Below are positions 57,688 to 64,000 of a DNA stretch of 64,000 bases, in pieces (position 1 is the first letter of the stretch; the number at the start of each line of letters is the position of its first letter). The DNA is from Planctomycetota bacterium (GTDB taxonomy: Bacteria; Planctomycetota; UBA1135; UBA2386), in contig JAEUHR010000038.1 in the NCBI GenBank assembly GCA_016794425.1, positions 1-64,000 of the forward strand, given 5' to 3'. The position numbers and the translations under genes were made by a program. The notes beneath the pieces were generated by a model. That model did not search any database. It was not told the DNA's origin and was given only the letters and a program-made list of their open reading frames with translations.

Positions 57688-57693
57688 ACGATA
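57688..57693 (-). promoter_or_regulatory. Candidate -10 element (TATCGT) for the aminopeptidase gene
   Basis: On the minus strand TATCGT is followed by GCCGCC and the ATG at 57681. The near-identical arrangement before truA (TATCGT, GCCGGCG, GTG) supports a shared promoter type with transcription starting at the start codon. Confidence 0.42.
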
Positions 57694-57727
57694 CGCTCGC
57701 GCGCCCACGGCGGAGAGCGCCGGCCCG

Positions 57728-58180
57728 ATGAGTCGTTACCAGCACACGCAGACGAGCCCGCTCGGGGTCGCGTTCGCCGTCGCAGCCGGCGGCTGTCTCG
57801 CCGGCCTCGCGGTGACCGACGACCGCGTGATCCGCACCTTGTGCCTCGCGATGGCGGTGATCGCGGCGCTGTTCGCGGCGATGTTCTCGCGGCTGTCGTT
57901 CACCGAGACCGACGGCGCGCTGCGCGTGCGCTTCGGGCCGCTGCCGTGGGGCGGCACCAGCGTGCGCTACGACCGGGTGCGCCGCGCGCGGCGCACGCGC
58001 ACGTCGCTGTTCGACGGGCTCGGCATCCACTGGTTTCCGGGCCGCGGTTGGACGTTCAACCTGTGGGGGCGCGACTGCGTCGAGGTCGCGACCGACCGCG
58101 GCGTCGTGCGGCTCGGCACCGATGCGCCCGACGACCTGGTCGCGCACCTGCAGCAGCGCAGCGGTTGCGCGATCGACTAG
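57728..58180 (+). CDS. Small membrane protein with PH-like domain
   Basis: The product has 150 residues. Two hydrophobic helices (about 14-29 and 37-54, separated by TDDRVIRT) precede a soluble beta domain: FTETDGALRVRFGPLPWGGT, YDRVRRARRTRTSLFDGLGI, WTFNLWGRDCVEVATDRGVV, ending HLQQRSG. This helix pair plus beta domain resembles bacterial PH-like (bPH) membrane proteins. Its role is unknown. ATG 57728 diverges from the aminopeptidase gene over 46 bp, which must hold both promoters. Confidence 0.65.
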   Translation: MSRYQHTQTSPLGVAFAVAAGGCLAGLAVTDDRVIRTLCLAMAVIAALFAAMFSRLSFTETDGALRVRFGPLPWGGTSVRYDRVRRARRTRTSLFDGLGIHWFPGRGWTFNLWGRDCVEVATDRGVVRLGTDAPDDLVAHLQQRSGCAID

Positions 58181-58183
58181 CAT
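58178..58183 (+). promoter_or_regulatory. Candidate -10 element (TAGCAT) for the TPR-redoxin gene
   Basis: TAGCAT overlaps the stop codon of the preceding gene and is followed by 7 nt and ATG 58191. Spacing matches the other putative leaderless starts in this window. Confidence 0.33.
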
Positions 58184-58190
58184 CGCGCCG

Positions 58191-60596
58191 ATGCTGCGCA
58201 CCATCTCCGGTTGCTTCCTGCTGGCCGCGGCCGTGCTCGCGCAGCGCGGCGAGGCGCCGGGCCACTCGCGCCACGGGTCGCTGTTCGACGACGGCCCGCG
58301 CCGCGCCGCTGTGCCGATGGCCGGCCTCGGCGACTGCGTGCACCTGCCGGTCGCCGGGCTGTCCACCGAGGCGCAGCGCCTGTTCGACCAGGGGCTCGTG
58401 CAGCTGCACGGCTTCTGGTACCACGAGGCCGAACGCAGCTTCCGCCAGGTCGCGGCGCTGCAGCCCGACACCGCGATGGCCTACTGGGGCATGGCGATGG
58501 CGAACGTCGAGCACAAGCCGCGCGCTGCCGGCCTGATCGCCGAGGCCGTGCGCCGCAGCGCCACCGTGCCGCGCCGCGAACAGCTGTGGATCGACGCGTG
58601 GGCGAACTACTACCGCGTCGACCAGGCCGCGCGCGACGAACTGCGCTCGGGCGATGCCGCCCGCGCCGCCGCCGCGGTCGCGGCGCTGGTCGCGAACAAC
58701 GCGGTGCGCGACGAACGGCCGCTGGCGCTGCGCCTGATCGAGGACCTCGAGACACTGGTCGCCGACGACCCCGACGACATCGAGGCGAAGGCGCTGCTCG
58801 CGCTGCAGATCTGGCTCAACTACGACTGGGGGCAGGGCATCCCGATCGGTTCGCACGCGGCGGTCGACGCGCTGCTCGACCAGGTGTTCCAGCGCGCGCC
58901 GCTGCACCCGGCACACCACTACCGCGTGCACCTGTGGGACCAGCGCGAGGCCGGGCGCGCGCTGCGGTCGGCGGCGCTGGTCGGCGCCAGCGCCCCGGCG
59001 ATCGCGCACCAGTGGCACATGGCAGGCCACATCTACGCGAAGCTGCACCGCCATGCCGAGGCCGCCTGGCAGCAGGAGGCCAGCGCCCGCGTCGACCACG
59101 ACCAGCTCGCGCGGGCCCACGAGCTGCCGTTCCGGATCCACAACTACGGCCACAACCAGGAGTGGCTGTGCCGCAGCCTCACGCACCGCGGCCAGCTCGA
59201 GGCCGCGCTCGCGGTCGCGCAGAACCTCGCCGCGATCCCGCGGCACCCGCGCCACAACCCGTGCGGCGAACTGGACGGCGACGAGTCGTCGATCGCGGTC
59301 TACGCGCGGCAACGGTTCCAGTCGGCCTGCGAGGACCTGCGGGCGTGGCAGGCGGCGCTCGACCTGGCCGCGGCGGGCTGGCTCGACCGGACGACTGCGG
59401 TCGCCGCCGAACTGCCGCGCGTGGCGCTGCTGGGCCGCGCGCACTTCCGCCTCGGCCAGATCGAAGCCGGCGACCGCTTCGTCGCCGAGGCCGCGGAACT
59501 GCTGCGAACGGCGCGGGCCGCGCGCGCGGCCGCGGTCGATGCGGCCGAGGACGCGGCGTTGGCCACGCCGGCCGACGCCGGCAAGGTGCGCGAGGCGGTT
59601 GCCGAGGCGGCGCGGTCGGCCAGCGACCCGGTCCGCGCGGTGTTCGACCTGCAGCGCGAGCTGCGCGGCGAACGGCTGCTGGCGACCGGCGACGCGGCGG
59701 CGGCGGTGCGCGAACTCGAGGCCGTCGAGGGTCTGCCGAAGGCGCTGCTCGCCGACGCGCTGCTCGCGGCCGGCGAGCCCGGGCGCGCGATCGAAGTGCT
59801 CGAGCGCGAGGTCGCCGAACGGCCGCACCGGCTGCCGACCGTCGCGCGGCTCGTGCTGGCGCACGACGCGGCGCTGGCGCGTGATCCGGCGCACGACCCG
59901 CAGCGGGCACGCGACCTGCGCCAGGAACTGGCGGCGCTCGGCGTGTCGGCGGCATCGGCCGCGGCGCCGCGATCGCCGCTCGAGGCGCAGGTGCTCACCG
60001 CCGCGGCCGACCGGCCGGCCGCAGCGCCGGCGTGCCTCGACGGTGCCGCGACGCTGGCGCCCGCCGCCGACACGCTGCCGGCCGACTTCGGCGAACGGCC
60101 GCCGCTGCCGTCGCTCGGCCCGCTGTTCTGGCAGCCGTTCGCGGCGCCGGCGTTCGACCTGCCCGGTGTCGACGGCGGCCGGCGTTCGCTCGCGGCACAG
60201 CGCGGCCGGCCGACGCTGCTGGTGTTCTACCTCGGCTTCGGCTGCCTGCATTGCGTGCAGCAGCTCGAAGCGCTGGCCCCGCACGCGGCGCCGTTCGCGG
60301 CCGCCGGCATCGACGTGTTGGCGATCGGCAACCAGCCGCTGGCCGAGGCGCAGGAGCAGCTGGCGGCGCTCGGCACCGCGCGTTTCCCGTTCCCGCTGCT
60401 GGCCGATCCGGCGCTGGCCGCGTTCCGCGCGTTCGGCTGCCACGACGACTTCGAGGCACTGCCGCTGCACGGCACGGTGCTGCTCGACGGCGACGGTCGG
60501 GTGCGCTGGGTCGACGTGGGCGCCGAGCCGTTCACCCGCTTCGAGTGGTTGCTGCCGGAGTGCCGCCGCCTGCTGGCGCTGCCGGTGAGCGGCTGA
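58191..60596 (+). CDS. Secreted TPR protein with C-terminal AhpC/TSA-type thioredoxin-fold domain
   Basis: The product has 801 residues with a signal peptide (MLRTISGCFLLAAAVLAQRG). Residues 50-590 are TPR-like helices (FDQGLVQLHGFWYHEAERSF, AMAYWGMAMANVEHKP, HQWHMAGHIYAKLHRHAEAA). The last 150 residues form a redoxin domain: FAAPAFDLPGVDGGRRSLAA, LLVFYLGFGCLHCVQQLEAL with a CxxC (GCLHC), IDVLAIGNQPLAEAQEQL and HGTVLLDGDGRVRW. It may reduce or oxidise extracytoplasmic thiols of proteins bound by the TPR part (inference). The 3' end overlaps the convergent gene by 65 bp. Confidence 0.83.
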   Translation: MLRTISGCFLLAAAVLAQRGEAPGHSRHGSLFDDGPRRAAVPMAGLGDCVHLPVAGLSTEAQRLFDQGLVQLHGFWYHEAERSFRQVAALQPDTAMAYWGMAMANVEHKPRAAGLIAEAVRRSATVPRREQLWIDAWANYYRVDQAARDELRSGDAARAAAAVAALVANNAVRDERPLALRLIEDLETLVADDPDDIEAKALLALQIWLNYDWGQGIPIGSHAAVDALLDQVFQRAPLHPAHHYRVHLWDQREAGRALRSAALVGASAPAIAHQWHMAGHIYAKLHRHAEAAWQQEASARVDHDQLARAHELPFRIHNYGHNQEWLCRSLTHRGQLEAALAVAQNLAAIPRHPRHNPCGELDGDESSIAVYARQRFQSACEDLRAWQAALDLAAAGWLDRTTAVAAELPRVALLGRAHFRLGQIEAGDRFVAEAAELLRTARAARAAAVDAAEDAALATPADAGKVREAVAEAARSASDPVRAVFDLQRELRGERLLATGDAAAAVRELEAVEGLPKALLADALLAAGEPGRAIEVLEREVAERPHRLPTVARLVLAHDAALARDPAHDPQRARDLRQELAALGVSAASAAAPRSPLEAQVLTAAADRPAAAPACLDGAATLAPAADTLPADFGERPPLPSLGPLFWQPFAAPAFDLPGVDGGRRSLAAQRGRPTLLVFYLGFGCLHCVQQLEALAPHAAPFAAAGIDVLAIGNQPLAEAQEQLAALGTARFPFPLLADPALAAFRAFGCHDDFEALPLHGTVLLDGDGRVRWVDVGAEPFTRFEWLLPECRRLLALPVSG

Positions 60597-62043
60597 GTTC
60601 GGCGCGGCGGCGGATGCCGCGCAGCATGCCGGCGAACACGTACGCGTGCAGCGGCAGCACCGAGTACCAGTAGCCCAGGCCGAACAACCCGCGCGGCCGG
60701 AACCGCGCGGTCTGCACCAGCTCGCAGGCGTCGGCGCCGCGGTCGTGGACTTCGAACTCGAGCGTCGCCGTGCCCGGCAACCGCATCTCGGCGACGAGCC
60801 GCAGCCGCCGCGGCGGGTCGACCTCGAGCACGCGCCAGAAGTCGAGTGCGTCACCGTAGCGCAGCGTGTCGGGGTCGCGGCGGCCGCGCCGGGAGCCGGG
60901 GCCGCCGACCAGCTTGTCGAGCGCGCCGCGCAGCCGCCACAGCCAGTCGCCGGCGAGCCAGCCGCGGTCGCCGCCGAGGCCCTGCACGACCGCGAACACC
61001 GCCGCCGCCGGCGCCGCGATCGGCATCGACCGCGCGTCGACGAACACCTTGCCGCCGGCCCAGTCCGGGTCGCCCGGCACGACGCCGGCATCGTGCCACG
61101 CGGTCTCGGGCCGGTCCTGCAGCGCGCGGGCGATCGCCTCGGCCATCGGCAGCAGCCGCTGCGGCATCAGCGCGGCGGCGTCGTGTTCGCGCGCGACCAT
61201 GCGGTTGCGCAGGCCCTCGGCCAGCGGCCGCGCGATCCGGTGCGACACCGGCGTCACCAGGTGCACCCAGAACGAACTCAGCGCCGGCGTCAGCACCGGC
61301 ACCGGCAGGATCCAGCGCCGGCCGAGCCCGAGCGCCTGCGCGGTCTGCTGCAGCAGCGTGCGGTAGCTGAGCACGTCGGGGCCGCCGATGTCGAACGACC
61401 GACCGATCGTGCGCGGTTCGTCGAGGCAGGCCACGAGGTAGTGCAGCACGTTTTCGATCGCGATCGGCTGCGACTCGGTGGCGACCCAGCGCGGCGTGAC
61501 CATGATCGGCAGCCGTTCGGCGAGGTAGCGCAGGATCTCGAACGACGCCGAGCCCGAACCGACCAGCATCGCGGCGCGGAACGTCGTCACCGGCACGCCG
61601 GCCGCGGCCAGGCAGGTCTCGACCTCGCGCCGCGAGCGCAGGTGCGCGCTGAGGCCGGGGCCGAGTTCGCCGAGGCCGCCGAGGTAGACGATGCGCCGCA
61701 CGCCGGCCGCCGCCGCCGCCGCGCCGAACGTGTGCGCCAGCGTGTGGTCGCGCGCCGCGAAGTCCGGGCCGGCGGTCGCCATGCTGTGGATCAGGTAGTA
61801 GGCGACTTCGACGCCGCGCAGCGCCGCGGTCAGTGCCGCTTGGTCGCTGCCGTCGCACTCGACGACGGTCGGCGTCGGCACGCCGCTGTCGAAGCGGCGG
61901 TCGGCGAGCTTGCGCGCGTCGCGCACGAGGCAGCGCACCGCGTGGCCGCGCTGCAGCAGGCGTCGCACCAGTCGGCCACCGACGTAGCCCGAGGCGCCGG
62001 CGACCGCCAGCGGGCGAGAGGAACCGGGTGCGGCGGCGGCCAT
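60532..62043 (-). CDS. NAD(P)-binding epimerase-like protein with C-terminal DUF2867 domain
   Basis: The product has 503 residues from ATG 62043. The N-terminal extended-SDR domain has the nucleotide-binding glycine motif GASGYVGGRLVRRLL, VAYYLIHSMATAGPDF with a Tyr, and IVYLGGLGE. Residues 350-490 match DUF2867 (RVLEVDPPRRLRLVAEMRLP, TLEFEVHDRG, YWYSVLPLHAYVFAGMLRGI). This two-domain layout is common and its substrate is unknown. The C-terminal 21 codons lie opposite the 3' end of the TPR-redoxin gene. Confidence 0.87.
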   Translation of the reverse strand: MAAAAPGSSRPLAVAGASGYVGGRLVRRLLQRGHAVRCLVRDARKLADRRFDSGVPTPTVVECDGSDQAALTAALRGVEVAYYLIHSMATAGPDFAARDHTLAHTFGAAAAAAGVRRIVYLGGLGELGPGLSAHLRSRREVETCLAAAGVPVTTFRAAMLVGSGSASFEILRYLAERLPIMVTPRWVATESQPIAIENVLHYLVACLDEPRTIGRSFDIGGPDVLSYRTLLQQTAQALGLGRRWILPVPVLTPALSSFWVHLVTPVSHRIARPLAEGLRNRMVAREHDAAALMPQRLLPMAEAIARALQDRPETAWHDAGVVPGDPDWAGGKVFVDARSMPIAAPAAAVFAVVQGLGGDRGWLAGDWLWRLRGALDKLVGGPGSRRGRRDPDTLRYGDALDFWRVLEVDPPRRLRLVAEMRLPGTATLEFEVHDRGADACELVQTARFRPRGLFGLGYWYSVLPLHAYVFAGMLRGIRRRAELSRSPAAPAGGGTPAATTRSG

Positions 62044-62164
62044 GGGCCGTGGTTCGCTGCGGCGACCGACGGCGGATGCACTCGCACGAACCGCTGGAAC
62101 TCTCGTTGCCGTCGCAACCTCCGCGTGGCATCCTTCCGCCGTCACCCAGCTCCCAGCGACCCTT

Positions 62165-62170
62165 CGGAGG
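62165..62170 (+). promoter_or_regulatory. Ribosome binding site supporting a TTG start
   Basis: CGGAGG ends 7 nt before TTG 62178. No in-frame ATG or GTG lies between this site and the first conserved residues, so the strong Shine-Dalgarno sequence decides the rare TTG start of the nucleotidyltransferase gene. Confidence 0.6.
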
Positions 62171-62177
62171 CACAACT

Positions 62178-62690
62178 TTGGTCGTCGTTCCGCGCCGCCA
62201 GCGATCCAAGGACAAGATCGTCACCGACCGGCGCAGCCTCGCTGCGATCCTGTCCGGACTCCGAGCCAGCGGCAAGGTCGTCGTCGTCACCAACGGCGTG
62301 TTCGACCTGCTGCACGTCGGCCACACGCGCTGCCTCGAAGACGCCCGTTCGCGCGGCGACGTGCTGGTCGTCGCGATCAACAGCGACAAGTCGGCCGAAG
62401 CGCTGAAGGGCAAGGGCCATCCGGTCGTCGAGGCCGAGGAACGGCTCGAGGTGCTGGCCGCGCTGTCGTTCGTCGACTACGTGACCGTGTTCGAGGAGGG
62501 CACCGCCGATCTGCTGCTCGAGCAGCTGCGCCCGAACCTCTACGCGAAGGGCACCGACTACACGCTGAAGACGCTGCCCGAGAAGGACACGCTGAAGAAG
62601 CACGACATCAAGGCCGTCTTCGTCGGGGACAAGAAGGCGCACTCGTCGAGCAAGCTGATCCAGAAGATCCGCAAGCGGAAGTTCGACTGA
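62178..62690 (+). CDS. RfaE2-like adenylyl/cytidylyltransferase
   Basis: The product has 170 residues. It has the nucleotidyltransferase signature VVVVTNGVFDLLHVGHTRCL with HxGH, LVVAINSDKSAEALKGKGHP, EERLEVLAALSFVDYV and KGTDYTLKTLPEKDTLKKHD, ending KLIQKIRKRKFD. It resembles the C-terminal half of HldE, which is encoded separately at 52140-53621, so the genome has two such domains. Its substrate could be a heptose-1-phosphate or another sugar phosphate. The start is TTG 62178, supported by CGGAGG. Confidence 0.86.
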   Translation: MVVVPRRQRSKDKIVTDRRSLAAILSGLRASGKVVVVTNGVFDLLHVGHTRCLEDARSRGDVLVVAINSDKSAEALKGKGHPVVEAEERLEVLAALSFVDYVTVFEEGTADLLLEQLRPNLYAKGTDYTLKTLPEKDTLKKHDIKAVFVGDKKAHSSSKLIQKIRKRKFD

Positions 62691-62776
62691 TCCGCGGGCC
62701 GCCCGAAGCCGGGCGGCATGGGCGGTTCCGCGCCGCCGTCAAGCCGCCGCGGCGGAGGCGCCGATGCGATCGGCCG

Positions 62777-63694
62777 ATGGCGACCGCTGCCCCGAGCCCG
62801 ACGACTCCGGCGACCTACACGGCGGTGCCGTTGGAAGGGCTGGCCGGGCGCGAGCAGGTGCCGTTCCCGCTCTATCTGCGCACCGCCGACAACGTCTGGG
62901 TGCTCTACCGGCCGTCCGCGTCGGTGGTCGACGACGGCCACATCGGGCGCCTCGTCGCCGAGGGCGTGCACAACCTCTACATCCGCGACGTCGACCGCGA
63001 TGCGTACTTCGCGCGCGTCGAGAAGGTCATCGACCGGGTGCTGCTCGACCGCTCGATGCCGCTCGAACGCCGCGCCGACGTGCTGCACGGCGTCGCGGTG
63101 CGCGTCGCCGACGACGTGCTGGCCGCGATGCCGGACCAGGCGGTGCTGCAGCGCGCGCAGAAGGTCATGATGGCGACCAGCGGCCTGTTGCTGCGCGAGA
63201 GCCAGGGCTTCCGTGCCGTGCGCCGCGTCATGGGCGCGAGCCACGGCCTCGCGACGCACAGCCTCGGCACCAGCTTCCTGTCGCTGGGGCTCGCGCGCGC
63301 GCTCGGCGCCGATGCCGGCACGCTGCTGCAGGCCGGCCTCGCGGGCCTGCTGCACGACGTCGGCAAGGTCGGCCACGAGGCGCTCGACCACGATCCCGAA
63401 CACGCGGTGCGCGGCGCCGAGTACCTGCGGACGCTGGGCCTGCCGGCGGCGATCGTCGAGGCCGCGCGCTCGCACCACGAGCGCATCGACGGCTCGGGTT
63501 ATCCGGGGCAGCTGACCGGCCGCCGGATCCCGGAGCTGGCGCAGATCGTCGGCCTGTGCGACCAGTTCGAGGAGATCTACTCGCAGCAGGAACCGCGCGT
63601 CGGCGTCTACGACGCGCTGCGGATCCTGGCGCAGCTGCACCGCGGCGCGTTCGCCGAGCCGCTGGCGCAAGCGTTCGTGCGGCTGTTCCGCTGA
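62777..63694 (+). CDS. HD-GYP domain protein, probable cyclic-di-GMP phosphodiesterase
   Basis: The product has 305 residues. Residues 15-85 are a variable N-terminal domain like that found before many HD-GYP domains (VPFPLYLRTADNVWVLYRPS). The HD-GYP domain carries HD at 193-194 (LLHDVGKVGH), HHE at 233-235 and DGSGYPG (GYP at 241-243), then LAQIVGLCDQFEEIYS. It would hydrolyse cyclic-di-GMP. There is no transmembrane segment or receiver domain. ATG 62777 is chosen from the reading frame; there is no strong ribosome binding site. Confidence 0.9.
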   Translation: MATAAPSPTTPATYTAVPLEGLAGREQVPFPLYLRTADNVWVLYRPSASVVDDGHIGRLVAEGVHNLYIRDVDRDAYFARVEKVIDRVLLDRSMPLERRADVLHGVAVRVADDVLAAMPDQAVLQRAQKVMMATSGLLLRESQGFRAVRRVMGASHGLATHSLGTSFLSLGLARALGADAGTLLQAGLAGLLHDVGKVGHEALDHDPEHAVRGAEYLRTLGLPAAIVEAARSHHERIDGSGYPGQLTGRRIPELAQIVGLCDQFEEIYSQQEPRVGVYDALRILAQLHRGAFAEPLAQAFVRLFR

Positions 63695-63704
63695 GCCGCG
63701 CGGC

Positions 63705-64000
63705 TCAGCCGTGCTGGTCCGCAGGCACGCCGAACGCGCGCCAGTAGGCGTCGGCACCTTCGCGGCGCAGCGCCGCCGGATCGCCGTAGCCGAACAGGCA
63801 CGCGATCGCGCCGAGGCCGGCGGCGCGCGCGGCGCGCAGGTCGGGCAGGCCGTCGCCGACCATCGTGCCGGCCGTGCGCGGCGCGCCGAGGCGTTCGAGC
63901 GCGAACCACAGCGGCGCCGGCGCCGGCTTCTTCTCGGCCAGCGTGTCGCCGCCGACCACGACCGGCAGCAGGTCGTCGAGCCGCAGGTGGCGCACGATCG
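63705..64000 (-). CDS. HAD-superfamily hydrolase, phosphoglycolate-phosphatase-like (5' end outside window)
   Basis: The frame is open to the window edge; about 98 C-terminal residues are visible. VVVGGDTLAEKKPAPAPLWF holds the conserved Lys of HAD motif III, and TMVGDGLPDLRAARAAGLGA is motif IV with its acidic pair, followed by LFGYGDPAALRREGAD. This matches the C-terminal half of Gph-type phosphatases. The nucleophile Asp motif lies outside the window, so the exact subfamily is uncertain. It converges on the HD-GYP gene with 10 bp between the stops. Confidence 0.82.
   Translation of the reverse strand, partial: IVRHLRLDDLLPVVVGGDTLAEKKPAPAPLWFALERLGAPRTAGTMVGDGLPDLRAARAAGLGAIACLFGYGDPAALRREGADAYWRAFGVPADQHG

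Overview
This 64 kb window is a very GC-rich, densely coding bacterial chromosome segment with no rRNA, tRNA, CRISPR array, prophage or insertion-sequence genes that I can recognise. Several things point to a planctomycete-like organism (inference, not proven): a large membrane Ser/Thr kinase with a TPR tail, many secreted proteins of unknown function, FG-GAP and carboxypeptidase-regulatory-like surface proteins, a di-haem beta-propeller protein, a stand-alone RfaE2-like nucleotidyltransferase, and a FliA/WhiG-type sigma factor next to lysA. Genes are often joined by 1-14 bp start/stop overlaps, and many lack a strong Shine-Dalgarno sequence.

Layout. 1-8.5 kb: the 3' end of dnaX, then DinB, carboxypeptidase-regulatory-like and FG-GAP genes (minus strand) and a YVTN/di-haem protein. 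This block separates dnaX from its usual partners ybaB-recR (8.5-9.5 kb), which are followed by hrpB. 12-17 kb: a Ser/Thr kinase diverging from rpoN. 17-28 kb: truA, an rRNA methyltransferase, and an envelope cluster with a secreted cysteine-rich zinc-ribbon protein, a three-domain HtrA-like protease and a large CAP-like secreted protein. 28-33 kb: an isopropylmalate-type dehydrogenase, a coiled-coil secreted protein, a HyuB-type protein and small unknowns.

33-42 kb is housekeeping: purA-uppS-cdsA, phoH-ybeY, a sigma factor, lysA, a small lipoprotein, an IscU-like protein and a GAF/AAA+ sigma-54 activator. 42-44.3 kb holds a secreted unknown protein and two structured non-coding intervals. 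44.3-49 kb: glpK, lon, nth. 49-54 kb: a beta-propeller, SUFU-domain, DUF1289, deoxyhypusine-synthase-like, hldE and PrcB-like genes. 54-64 kb: a small membrane protein, a second carboxypeptidase-regulatory-like protein, aminopeptidase P followed in frame by an orphan copy of a secreted-protein C-terminal domain, a TPR-redoxin fusion, an NAD-dependent epimerase/DUF2867 protein, an RfaE2-like protein, an HD-GYP protein and a truncated HAD phosphatase.

The most unusual items are: (1) two hairpins in the glpK upstream region that present the same 11-nt core in 18-nt loops; (2) an HtrA-like protein with two degenerate protease domains and one intact one; (3) a C-terminal domain shared by unrelated secreted proteins, with an orphan copy; (4) a recurrent TATCGT-like element 6-7 nt before the start codon, which suggests leaderless mRNAs; (5) a 23-bp inverted repeat after the sigma-54 activator. 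Functions are assigned from remembered family motifs; no database search was possible.
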